Shown piece by piece: positions 1-8,086 of a stretch of 64,000 nt of DNA. Origin of the DNA: Saccharopolyspora soli (GTDB lineage Bacteria > Actinomycetota > Actinomycetes > Mycobacteriales > Pseudonocardiaceae); contig NZ_JALBWV010000001.1 of NCBI RefSeq assembly GCF_022678645.1, positions 124,001 through 188,000 of the forward strand, in the 5' to 3' direction. The notes under the pieces were generated by a model. That model did no database searches. It was not told where the DNA came from and saw only the letters and a list, made by a program, of their open reading frames with translations. The stretch's first letter is position 1, and each line of letters opens with the position of its first letter. The translations under genes and the position numbers were made by a program.

Positions 1-1205
1 TCGGCGACGACCTCGACGACGCCGGGCTGAAGGCGGCGCTGCGCGGCAAACCGTCCCAGTGGGCCGCGGCCGCCGCCGACCACCGCACCGAGGTGGTGAC
101 CGATGCGCCGCTGCTGGCGAACGTGGTCGAGGGACCGGACGTCGACCTGCTCGCGCTGCCGGTGCCCCGGTGGCACTCCGAGGACGGCGGCCGGTTCGTC
201 GGGACCGGCTGCTTCGTGGTGACCTCCGATCCGGACACCGGCGTCATCAACGGCGGCTGCTACCGCATGGAGGTGCAGGACGAGGGCCGCTCCACCACCA
301 TCGCCGCCGTGCCGGGCAAGCACGGCGCGCAACACATCCAGCGCTGGTTCGAGAAGGAGGGCCGGGCGCCCGTGGTGGTGTCGTTCGGCCACGATCCCGT
401 GCTGCTGGTCACCGGCGGCACCGAGGTGCCGAGCGGGATCTCCGAACTCGACTACGCCGGGGCGATCGTCGGCGCACCCGTGCCCGTGCTGCTCGGCGAG
501 CACACCGGGCTGCCCATTCCCGCTGGCAGCGAAATCGCGATCGAAGGCTGGCTGCGCCCGGACCACCTCCGCGATGAGGGGCCGTTCGGCGAGTGGACGG
601 GCTACTACTCGGGCGGGCGGCGGCCAGCCCCGGCGGTGGAGATCACGCGCCTGTACCACCGGGACAATCCCGTGCAGCTCGGCGCCCCGCCCGGCAAGCC
701 CCCGCACGACTACTCCTACATGCGCACGGTCATGAAGTCGGCGATGATCGAGGACGCCCTGAACTCCTCCGGTGTCGCTGGCATCCGCGGTGCTTGGGCG
801 CACGAGGCCGGTGGTGGTCGGCTGTTCATCGCGGTGTCGATCGACAACCGGTACGCCGGGCATTCCCGGCAGGTCGGGCACCTCGCCGCCCAGTTGCCCG
901 CGGCGGCCTACATGAACCGGTTCGTGGTGGTGGTCGACGACGACATCGACCCCACCGATCTCGGCGAGGTGGTGTGGGCCATGAGCACCCGCTGCGACCC
1001 GGTGCGTGACATCGATGTCGTCCCCGGCACCTGGGGCAGTAAGCTCGACCCGATGCTGGTCGAGGGTGCCCCGCCCTACAACAGCCGCGCCGTGATCGAC
1101 GCGTGCCGCCCCTTCGAGCGGCGTGCCAGCTTTCCGGCCGTGTCCACCGGGGATCCCGCTTACCTCGACGCGGTGCTGGAACGCTGGGCGGACGTGTTGA
1201 AGTGA
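1..1205 (+). CDS. UbiD-family (de)carboxylase, 5' end outside the window
   Basis: The frame is open from base 3 to the TGA at 1203-1205, giving 400 visible residues; UbiD proteins run to about 480-500, so roughly 80-100 N-terminal residues lie upstream. UbiD enzymes use prenylated FMN to decarboxylate or carboxylate aromatic and alpha,beta-unsaturated acids. The family pattern is clear: PVPRWHSEDGGRF, INGGCYRMEV and, at about bases 569-608, EGPFGEWTGYYS, which carries a conserved acidic residue of the E-R-E catalytic set. The C-terminal part has DPVRDIDVVPGTWGSKLDP, as in other UbiDs. An IclR regulator and a UbiX flavin prenyltransferase follow on the same strand, so cofactor maker and cofactor user are encoded together. 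The substrate cannot be read from the sequence. Confidence 0.9.
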   Translation, partial: GDDLDDAGLKAALRGKPSQWAAAAADHRTEVVTDAPLLANVVEGPDVDLLALPVPRWHSEDGGRFVGTGCFVVTSDPDTGVINGGCYRMEVQDEGRSTTIAAVPGKHGAQHIQRWFEKEGRAPVVVSFGHDPVLLVTGGTEVPSGISELDYAGAIVGAPVPVLLGEHTGLPIPAGSEIAIEGWLRPDHLRDEGPFGEWTGYYSGGRRPAPAVEITRLYHRDNPVQLGAPPGKPPHDYSYMRTVMKSAMIEDALNSSGVAGIRGAWAHEAGGGRLFIAVSIDNRYAGHSRQVGHLAAQLPAAAYMNRFVVVVDDDIDPTDLGEVVWAMSTRCDPVRDIDVVPGTWGSKLDPMLVEGAPPYNSRAVIDACRPFERRASFPAVSTGDPAYLDAVLERWADVLK

Positions 1206-1229
1206 CGAACCGATGAGGAGTGATCGTGA

Positions 1230-2021
1230 GTGGCCAGTGATGTTCCCGCGGTGGCGTCGTCAGTGCGCATCCTGGAGCGGCTCGCGACCGACTGGCCGCA
1301 GCCCGTCGCGCCGCGGGAACTGGTCAATGACCTGGGGATGAACCGCAGCACCTGCTACAACATCCTGGCGACGCTGCAGCGCGCGGGCTGGGTCACCTCG
1401 ACCGGCGAGCGGTCCGGTTGGACGTTGGGACCGAAGCTGCTGACGCTCACCGGTGTCACCGACGACATGGCCGCCGCCATCGGCCAGCGCGAGATCGACG
1501 AGTTGAGCAGGCGGCTGGGATTCGTCGTGTTCCTGGCGGATCCGGACGGTTCCGGCGGATATGTCGTCATCGCCAAGGCGGAGCGGCAGGTCGGCGTGCG
1601 GGTCACGGTCAGCGTCGGCGAGAACTTCCCGTTCTCGGCGCCAGCTCTGATGCACGCCTTCCACGCGTGGCAGCCGCGCGAGAACGTCGACGACCTGGTG
1701 GACCGGCTGGGCGTCAAACAGTTCACCCCGCACACCATCGTCGACCGCGATGAGCTGCACGATCGGCTCGCGCGGACGCGGCAGCGCGGCTACAGCACGA
1801 GCCTGCAGCAATACGACATGGCGCAGAGCGGAGTCGCCGCACCGGTGTTCGACCGCCGCGGCCAGGTGGCCCGCGTGGTGTGCTCGCTGGCGTTCTTCAC
1901 CGAGCTGCACGCCGACAACGTCGCCCGCATCGGCAGCTTGGTCGCCGAGTGCGCGGACCGGATCACCGCGCGGACGGGCGGACGTCGACCCGTGGACGAG
2001 GAGGTCCAGCATGACCACTGA
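1230..2021 (+). CDS. IclR-family transcriptional regulator
   Basis: 263-residue protein. The N-terminal winged helix (residues about 5-65) contains VSSVRILERLA-type and ELVNDLGMNRSTCYNILATL segments, the usual IclR recognition helix pattern. The rest (about 75-255) is the IclR effector-binding domain with FLADPDGSGGYVVIAKAERQ and the late GVAAPVFDRRGQVARVV motif. The GTG at 1230 is chosen because GAGGAG ends at 1220, ten bases upstream. The gene lies between ubiD and ubiX and its 3' end overlaps the ubiX start by 11 bases, so it is probably cotranscribed and senses the aromatic acid or its breakdown product. The ligand is inferred from context only. Confidence 0.9.
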   Translation: MASDVPAVASSVRILERLATDWPQPVAPRELVNDLGMNRSTCYNILATLQRAGWVTSTGERSGWTLGPKLLTLTGVTDDMAAAIGQREIDELSRRLGFVVFLADPDGSGGYVVIAKAERQVGVRVTVSVGENFPFSAPALMHAFHAWQPRENVDDLVDRLGVKQFTPHTIVDRDELHDRLARTRQRGYSTSLQQYDMAQSGVAAPVFDRRGQVARVVCSLAFFTELHADNVARIGSLVAECADRITARTGGRRPVDEEVQHDH

Positions 2022-2736
2022 CAACGGGCCGCGACGGCCCTGGGTCGTGGGCGTCACCGGGGCCAGCGGAACGCCCTACGCCGCAGCGGTGCTGCGCGGC
2101 CTGCTCGACGCCGGTGAGGACGTCGACCTGGTGCTCAGCCAAGCCGCGCGGCTGACGCTGCTGGACGAGACCGGACATACCGTGCGGGACAAGCACTGGC
2201 AGGCCGACGTCGGGGCGTGGATCGGGCGCGACGTGTCGCGGGTGCGCTACTGGACGGCGGGTGACATGGCGGCTGGCCCGGCCAGCGGCTCGTACCGGAC
2301 GAAGGGCATGGTGGTGGTACCGGCGACCACCGCGTCGGTCGCCGGTATCGCTACCGGCACCAACAAGAACCTGTTGCAGCGGGCCGCCGACGTGACGCTC
2401 AAGGAGCGGCGCCGACTCATCCTGGTGCTGCGCGAAACTCCGTTGCGTCTATCCACATTGGACAACCTGCGGGCGTTGGCCGTGGAGGGCGCGATCATCA
2501 TGCCCGCGAGTCCGGGTTTCTACGCCGGAGCCAACGACATCGACCAGCTGGTGGACTTCCTCGCGGGCCGGGTGCTGGATCTCTGCGACGTCGAGCACGA
2601 CCTCTACCAGCGCTGGGCGGGCACCCTGGGAGCCGCCAGATCGCGGCAACCCGACCCCGGCCGCGACGACGACGGTGGCGGCGAATTCGATCTCGCCGAC
2701 TCGGACACCGCATATCTGGCCCCGCGCGCCAGGTAG
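2011..2736 (+). CDS. UbiX-like flavin prenyltransferase
   Basis: 241-residue flavoprotein of the UbiX/Pad1 family, which joins dimethylallyl phosphate to FMN to make the cofactor of UbiD enzymes. Visible are the N-terminal GVTGASGTPYA flavin-phosphate loop (residues about 15-25), ATTASVAGIATGTNKNLLQRAADV, and the strongly conserved LVLRETPLRLSTLDNL followed by IIMPASPGFY. The ATG at 2011 is chosen because GGAGG lies just upstream inside the iclR reading frame and the conserved part begins soon after it; the open frame runs further upstream without UbiX similarity. A C-terminal tail of about 30 charged residues goes beyond the usual end of about 200. Its place next to ubiD supports cofactor supply. 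Confidence 0.92.
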   Translation: MTTDNGPRRPWVVGVTGASGTPYAAAVLRGLLDAGEDVDLVLSQAARLTLLDETGHTVRDKHWQADVGAWIGRDVSRVRYWTAGDMAAGPASGSYRTKGMVVVPATTASVAGIATGTNKNLLQRAADVTLKERRRLILVLRETPLRLSTLDNLRALAVEGAIIMPASPGFYAGANDIDQLVDFLAGRVLDLCDVEHDLYQRWAGTLGAARSRQPDPGRDDDGGGEFDLADSDTAYLAPRAR

Positions 2737-2866
2737 TTTCCTCCGGGGGCTCGCCGCTCCAGTGTGGACATCCGACGGGCTCGCTGTTTTGCGGTCCCGC
2801 GATCTGCCTGGTATGCCCGAGCGAGGCGATTTTCCGCTGCCGAACCGCACCCCGAAGGGACGCAGG

Positions 2867-3853
2867 ATGCCCATCCCGAAGGCCGAGCTGCACGTGCACA
2901 TCGAGGGAACCCTCGAACCAGAGCTGGCCTTCCGCCTCGCCGAGCGCAACGACGTCAGCCTGCCGTTCCGCTCGATCATCGAACTGCGGAAGGCGTACTC
3001 GTTCGACAGCCTCCAGTCGTTCCTCGACCTCTACTACCAGATGATGCAGGTCCTGCGCACGGAGCAGGATTTCGAGGACCTGGCGGCGGCGTACCTCGCA
3101 CGGGCGGCGCGGCAAGGCGTTCGGCACGCCGAGATCTTCTTCGACCCGCAGGCCCACAGCGAGCGCGGTATCCCGATCGACCGGGTGATCAACGGCCTCT
3201 CGCGCGCATTGCAGGCCGCTGCGGAGCGCCACGGTATGACGACCCAGCTGATCTTGTGCTTCCTGCGGCACTTGCCCCAGCACGCGGCGGTGGCGACGCT
3301 GCGCGAAGCCGAGCCCCACCTCGATCGCATCAGCGGCGTCGGTCTCGACTCCAGCGAGTTGGGCCACCCACCGGAGAAGTTCCGCGATGCGTTCGCCATG
3401 GCGCGGGATCTCGGGCTGAGGTGCGTGGCGCACGCGGGCGAGGAAGGACCTGCCGACTACATCCGGGCAGCGCTGGACGAGCTCAACGTCGAGCGGATCG
3501 ACCACGGCGTCCGGTGCCTCGACGACGGTGCGCTGGTGGCACGGCTGCGCCGGGAGCAGATCCCGCTGACGGTGTGCCCGCTTTCCAACGTCAGGCTGCG
3601 CGTCGTCGATGACCTCGCACAACATCCGCTGCGCACGATGCTCGCCGAAGGTCTGCTGGTGACCATCAACTCCGACGACCCCGCCTACTTCGGCGGGTAC
3701 GTCGAGGACAACTTCACCGCGGTGCGCGACGCGCTCGGCCTCGGCGAGGAGGACATCAGAACACTGGCGCGGAACTCGTTCCACGCATCGTTCCTCACCG
3801 CCGAACAGCGCTCGCGGTATCTCGCCGAGGTGGACGCTTACCGATTCTCGTGA
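2867..3853 (+). CDS. Adenine deaminase (type 2, adenosine-deaminase fold)
   Basis: 328 residues of the metal-dependent adenosine/adenine deaminase family, a TIM barrel that hydrolyses adenine to hypoxanthine and ammonia for purine salvage. Zinc ligands are visible as HVHIEG near residue 9, HAGEEG in the middle, and SDDP near residue 270. The extended SDDPAYFGGYVEDNF and the VGLDSSELGHPP segment match the bacterial/fungal adenine deaminase branch (Pseudomonas PA0148-like) rather than true adenosine deaminases; this is from memory of the family. The start at 2867 has GAAGGGA seven bases upstream and gives the family's N-terminus, although the frame is open from 2675. It stands alone between the ubiX and CBS genes. 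Confidence 0.85.
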   Translation: MPIPKAELHVHIEGTLEPELAFRLAERNDVSLPFRSIIELRKAYSFDSLQSFLDLYYQMMQVLRTEQDFEDLAAAYLARAARQGVRHAEIFFDPQAHSERGIPIDRVINGLSRALQAAAERHGMTTQLILCFLRHLPQHAAVATLREAEPHLDRISGVGLDSSELGHPPEKFRDAFAMARDLGLRCVAHAGEEGPADYIRAALDELNVERIDHGVRCLDDGALVARLRREQIPLTVCPLSNVRLRVVDDLAQHPLRTMLAEGLLVTINSDDPAYFGGYVEDNFTAVRDALGLGEEDIRTLARNSFHASFLTAEQRSRYLAEVDAYRFS

Positions 3854-3957
3854 GCCCCGAAGTCCGTGCTAACGCGGGATTCTGCCAAACCCGACAAATC
3901 GTTACGCTGTTGGGACAGCGAGGGAGCCAAGGCGACTCCAGATCGGAGGTGGCGGCC

Positions 3958-4389
3958 ATGCGGATCGCCGACGTCCTGCGGAACAAGGGATCGGAGGTGG
4001 CGACCATCTCGGCCACCAGCACGGTGTCCGAGCTGGTGGCCGAGATGGCCGACCACAACATCGGCGCGATGGTGGTGACGGATGCCTCCGGCGGGATCCT
4101 CGGCATCGTCTCGGAACGCGACGTCGTCCGTCGTCTCAACGACCACGGACCCGACATCCTGCAGGCGCCGTTGACGCGGATCATGACCACCGATGTGGTC
4201 ACCTGCGGCCCCGAAGACTCGGTCGAGCGGCTGACGGTGGTGATGACCGAGCGCCGCATCCGGCACATCCCCGTCGTCGCCGCGGACCGCATGGTCGGCA
4301 TCGTGAGCATCGGTGACATGGTCAAGAGCCGGATCAGCCAGCTTGAGCAGGAGCAGGAGCACCTGGAGTCCTACATCACCAGGGGCTGA
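3958..4389 (+). CDS. Protein of two CBS domains
   Basis: 143 residues made of two CBS motifs (about 10-62 and 75-128) and a short charged coiled tail (QLEQEQEHLESY). CBS pairs bind adenine nucleotides or SAM and act as energy or redox sensors. GSEVATISATSTVSELVAEM begins the first repeat and GIVSERDVVRRL closes it; RRIRHIPVVAADRMVGIVSIGDMV closes the second. The ATG at 3958 is chosen over the earlier GTG at 3850 because the domain starts here and GGAGGTGG precedes it. No effector domain is attached, so the partner is unknown. Proteins of this architecture are common in actinobacteria, often in stress regulons. Confidence 0.85.
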   Translation: MRIADVLRNKGSEVATISATSTVSELVAEMADHNIGAMVVTDASGGILGIVSERDVVRRLNDHGPDILQAPLTRIMTTDVVTCGPEDSVERLTVVMTERRIRHIPVVAADRMVGIVSIGDMVKSRISQLEQEQEHLESYITRG

Positions 4390-4445
4390 TCGGCGCAGAC
4401 GTAACCTAGATCCGTCAAAGCGCTATCGCGGCTACGATGAGGTGC

Positions 4446-5135
4446 ATGGATGTGCGCACTCAGATGCTCGAAGCCGCGGAGAAGCTGTTGGACGCGTCCC
4501 CGGACCGGGACATCGCGACCCGTGCCGTGTGCGAAGCCGTCGGGGTTGGCGCCCCGGTGCTGTACCGCCTCTTCGGCGACAAGAACGGGCTGCTCAGCGC
4601 GGTGGTCGACTACGGTTTCGACCGCTACCTGGCCACCAAGCGCGCCGCGGAGCCCTCCGAGGACCCGGTGGTGGACCTGCGGAACGGGTGGGACACCCAC
4701 ATCGCGTTCGCCCGCGCGCACCCGGCCGTGTACCGGCTGATGTTCTCGCCCAGCTTCGCCCAGGTGCCTGCCGCCGCGCAGGAGGCCATGCGGTTGCTGC
4801 AGGACGTGCTGGTGCGCTGCGCGGCGGTCGGCAAGCTGCGCGTCGCCCCGGACATCGCGGCGCAGGCCATCATGTCGGCCAACATCGGTGTCGCGCTGAG
4901 CCTGGTCACCCAGCCCGACACCTACACCGATCCGGGCCTGTCGGACCGAGTGCGGGATGCCCTGCACGACAGCCTGCTGGTAGACACCGAGCACTCCGGA
5001 TCGAACAAGGAGCCGGGTGTCAGCACTGCGGCCCTGCAACTCCTAGCGCTCCTGCGCACCGAGCGCAGCCCACTGGGCGAGCCGGAAACCGCGCTGCTGA
5101 TCCACTGGCTCGACGAGCTCGGCCGCTCCTCCTGA
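4446..5135 (+). CDS. TetR-family transcriptional regulator
   Basis: 229 residues. The N-terminal helix-turn-helix covers about residues 5-50 and includes ATRAVCEAVGVGAPVLYRLFGDKNGLLSAVV, the standard TetR recognition pattern. The remaining all-helical part is a ligand-binding domain with no recognisable subgroup. The start is either ATG 4437 or ATG 4446; 4446 is preferred because GATGAGG then serves as a ribosome binding site. It is upstream of the amidase and ABC importer block, same strand, 251 bases before the amidase, and might control it, but no operator was identified. The 250 bases between 5136 and 5386 hold no gene that I can see. Confidence 0.85.
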   Translation: MDVRTQMLEAAEKLLDASPDRDIATRAVCEAVGVGAPVLYRLFGDKNGLLSAVVDYGFDRYLATKRAAEPSEDPVVDLRNGWDTHIAFARAHPAVYRLMFSPSFAQVPAAAQEAMRLLQDVLVRCAAVGKLRVAPDIAAQAIMSANIGVALSLVTQPDTYTDPGLSDRVRDALHDSLLVDTEHSGSNKEPGVSTAALQLLALLRTERSPLGEPETALLIHWLDELGRSS

Positions 5136-5386
5136 CTGGCGTCGCAACAGCGTCCACATAGGACCCATTTGCGGGATCGGTACGGCGGCGCAGCCGGTTC
5201 GCGAACGACGGCGGTACCGTCGGCAACGCGCGCAACTGCCCGCGATCGCGGCAAAACTCCTAGTCAGCGGCTTGTCGTCGGGCCTGCCGGGTGGCGTAAC
5301 CCGGTCAAGATGCCGGTGACCTGCGGCCGTAACGGCCACCTGCCACGGTATCCGGGTTCGGCGAGCCGACTGACGAGGAGTGGCTG

Positions 5387-6937
5387 ATGTTCGCGGTTCC
5401 CGATTTGGATGAGGTGGTCTCGGCCGCGGCCACCCTGGGAATTCGGCTCGGACGGCAGGAAGCCGTGCGGTACCAGGAACACCTGGCCGAGCACCTCAGT
5501 GCGCTGGACGAGTTCGTGCAGGCGAGGATCGACGAGGGCAAGCCCGAGATCTCCCACCCGGCGAGGGATCCCGGTCACCGGCCGAGCGAGAACGAGGATC
5601 CGCTGGCGGCCTGGCTGTGGAAGTGCACCATCAAGGGAGCCGATGACGGGTTGCTCGCGGGCAGGACGGTCGGCTTCAAGGACCACATCGCGGTGGCCGG
5701 TCTGCCGCTGACCTTCGGTTCCTTCGCGATGGAGGGCTTCCTCGCCGACTTCGACGCCACCGTGGTCACCCGCACGCTCGCCGAGGGCGGCACCATCATC
5801 GGAAAGCACACCATGAACGGTTTCGCCGGTGGCTTCGGCTTCGGCGGCGGAATCGGGGACTACTGGCGCCCCAAGAACCCGCACAACCCCGAGCACGTCA
5901 CCGGCGGATCGTCCTCGGGTTCGGCGGCGGCGGTGGCGGCCGGGGACGTGGACATCTCCTTCGGCGGAGACCAGGGCGGCTCGATCCGGATTCCCGCGGC
6001 GTGGTCCGGCACCGTCGGGCTCAAGCCCACCTTCGGTCTGGTCTCGCACTTCGGGATCGGGTTCGGTTCCGACCAGAGCCTCGACTTCACCGGTCCGATG
6101 ACGCGCACTGCCGCCGACGCCGCGATCGCGTTGCAGGCCGTGGCGGGTTACGACGGCCTGGATCCCCGCCAGGGCCGGGAGGTTCCCGAGCGGCTGGACG
6201 TGCTCAGCACCCTGGAGGACGGCGTCGCCGGGATCCGGATCGGTGTGCTGGGCGAGGGTTTCGACGAGGCCGAGCCGGATGTGCGCGACGCCGTGATGGC
6301 CGCCGTGGACGTGCTGGCCGGGGCTGGCGCGGAAGTGTCCAAGGTGTCGATTCCCGAGCACCGCGCGGTGCACACCGCCGCCAATGCGCTGGGTGCTGAG
6401 GGCATGCGCGCGCTGTTCGACACGGGATTCTTCGGCATGTTCACCAAGACCTACTACCCGGCTTCGTTGATCGCGGCGATCAACAGGATGTGGGCCCGCG
6501 AAGCCGACCTGCTGCACCCGCGCACGAAGCTGAACTACCTGCTCGCCGAATTCAGTCGGCGGAACTACCACGGCAGGGTCTACGCGAAGGCGCAGAACGT
6601 TCGGGCGGCCTACGTCCGGGCCTACGACGCCGCACTGGCCGAGGTCGACGTGCTGGTGATGCCGACCTGCGTGTTGAAGGCGCCCCGGTACGAGGCACCG
6701 GAGGACCACCTCGCCGCGGTGGACTTCGACCTGAACGCCGCCGCCAATCCCGCTACCCGCAACACCAGACCGTTCAACTACACCGGCCACCCGGCCCTGG
6801 CCGTGCCGTGCGGGAAATCCGGTGGGCTGCCGGTGAGCATGCAACTGGTCGGCCGGTTCTTCAGCGATCCGCTGCTGCTGCGGGTCGCGCACACCTACCA
6901 GCAATCCCTTCCACACCAGGAGATCACCGCCGTCTAG
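5387..6937 (+). CDS. Amidase of the amidase-signature family (first of two)
   Basis: 516 residues. Amidase-signature enzymes hydrolyse amide bonds with a Ser-cisSer-Lys triad. Lysine is in VGFKDHIAVAG (about residue 97), the glycine/serine-rich stretch is GGSSSGSAAAVAAG, and the nucleophile loop is GDQGGSIRIPAAWSG. A C-terminal HPALAVPCGKSGGLPVSMQLVG is typical. GAGGAG at 5375-5380 supports the ATG at 5387. It is longer than the second amidase at 13007 and includes an N-terminal helical region of about 80 residues before the core. It is followed by a peptide/amide-type ABC importer, so it probably acts on the imported substrate in the cytoplasm; no signal peptide is visible. The specific amide is unknown. 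Confidence 0.9.
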   Translation: MFAVPDLDEVVSAAATLGIRLGRQEAVRYQEHLAEHLSALDEFVQARIDEGKPEISHPARDPGHRPSENEDPLAAWLWKCTIKGADDGLLAGRTVGFKDHIAVAGLPLTFGSFAMEGFLADFDATVVTRTLAEGGTIIGKHTMNGFAGGFGFGGGIGDYWRPKNPHNPEHVTGGSSSGSAAAVAAGDVDISFGGDQGGSIRIPAAWSGTVGLKPTFGLVSHFGIGFGSDQSLDFTGPMTRTAADAAIALQAVAGYDGLDPRQGREVPERLDVLSTLEDGVAGIRIGVLGEGFDEAEPDVRDAVMAAVDVLAGAGAEVSKVSIPEHRAVHTAANALGAEGMRALFDTGFFGMFTKTYYPASLIAAINRMWAREADLLHPRTKLNYLLAEFSRRNYHGRVYAKAQNVRAAYVRAYDAALAEVDVLVMPTCVLKAPRYEAPEDHLAAVDFDLNAAANPATRNTRPFNYTGHPALAVPCGKSGGLPVSMQLVGRFFSDPLLLRVAHTYQQSLPHQEITAV

Positions 6938-7042
6938 CACGGGCGCTGGCGGGTTCGAGGCGAACAGCGCGCCACGGTGCGGTTCGCCGGGTCCGCGCAC
7001 GTCTTCCGACAGGACGTCGCGGACGGAGAAAGGGGACAGGAC

Positions 7043-8086
7043 ATGAGCGAAACCATCGTGACGGGGGCGCCCCCGCTCGCCCGGCCGACCGAGACGACGT
7101 CCGCCACGCTTGAGGTGCGCAGGCTCGTCACCGATTTCCGCACCGAAAGCGGCACGCTGCGCGCCGTCAACGAGGTCTCCTTCCGGCTCGACCGCGGTCG
7201 GGTGCTCGCCGTCATCGGGGAGTCCGGTAGCGGCAAGAGCGCCATGCTGCGCTCGATCCTCGGCATCCAGCCGAAATCCGCCATCGTCACCGGCGAGGTC
7301 CTGCTCGGCGGGCGAGACCTGCTGCGGCTGTCGCCGAAGGAACGCGCCGCCACGCGCGGACGCGACGTCTCCATGGTCTTCCAGGATCCGCTCACCGCAC
7401 TCGACCCCGTGTACACAGTGGAGCAGCAACTCGTGGAAACGGTGCGCACGCACGCGGAAGTCAGCAGGAGCACAGCCCGTCGGCGCGCGCTGGAACTGCT
7501 GGAGCTGGTGCAGATCCCGTCGCCCGCCGAGCGGCTGAGCGCCTACCCTTCCGAACTCAGCGGTGGCATGCGGCAGCGGGTGGTGATCGCCATGGCGGTG
7601 GCTGGTTCACCCAAGGTGCTGCTGGCCGACGAACCGACCACCGCGCTCGACGTCACCGTCCAGGCCCGCATCCTGCGGTTGTTCCGCGAACTGCAACAGG
7701 CGCAGGACATGGACATGATGATCGTGACGCACGATCTCGCCGTCGCCGCCGACATCGCGGACGACGTCGCCGTCATGTACGCCGGGCGGATCGTCGAAGC
7801 GGGACCGATCGGTACCGTGTTGCGGGCGCCGTCGCACCCCTACACCCAGGGCTTGGTCGAAGCGAACGTCCGGCCCGGACAGCGGATCCGGCCGCGGGCC
7901 ATTCCCGGTGCACCGCCGAGTCTGGCGAGGCTGCCACCCGGCTGCTCGTTCGCGCCGCGCTGCGACGTCGCCACCGTGGCCTGCTGGCAGGAGTTGCCGG
8001 AACCGGTGGCGGTCGGCCCCGGTCGGTGGAGCCGGTGCCTGCACAGCACCCCGAGCGGCCCGGTGGAGTCGCCCCATGTCGCGTGA
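7043..8086 (+). CDS. ABC importer ATP-binding protein, OppD/DppD type
   Basis: 347-residue ATPase of the oligopeptide/dipeptide importer class. Walker A is GESGSGKSAM, the signature is LSGGMRQRV, Walker B is VLLADEPTTALD, and the switch His is in IVTHDL. The C-terminal extension with PGCSFAPRCDVATVACW is the Opp/Dpp-type cysteine cluster (PF08352), which may hold an iron-sulfur centre. The ATG at 7043 is preceded by AAAGGGG. Its end overlaps the start of the substrate-binding protein by 11 bases. It works with the membrane proteins at 9719 and 10776 and the second ATPase at 11717. Confidence 0.93.
   Translation: MSETIVTGAPPLARPTETTSATLEVRRLVTDFRTESGTLRAVNEVSFRLDRGRVLAVIGESGSGKSAMLRSILGIQPKSAIVTGEVLLGGRDLLRLSPKERAATRGRDVSMVFQDPLTALDPVYTVEQQLVETVRTHAEVSRSTARRRALELLELVQIPSPAERLSAYPSELSGGMRQRVVIAMAVAGSPKVLLADEPTTALDVTVQARILRLFRELQQAQDMDMMIVTHDLAVAADIADDVAVMYAGRIVEAGPIGTVLRAPSHPYTQGLVEANVRPGQRIRPRAIPGAPPSLARLPPGCSFAPRCDVATVACWQELPEPVAVGPGRWSRCLHSTPSGPVESPHVA

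Noticed and set aside
2498-3784. 428-residue frame antisense to the adenine deaminase
   Set aside because: The sense strand shows all zinc ligands of the deaminase; the antisense product has no recognisable features.
5264-7453. 729-residue open frame antisense to the amidase and ATPase genes
   Set aside because: Long antisense frames are expected in GC-rich coding DNA. The translation is low in complexity and matches no family, while the sense strand has clear amidase and ABC motifs.
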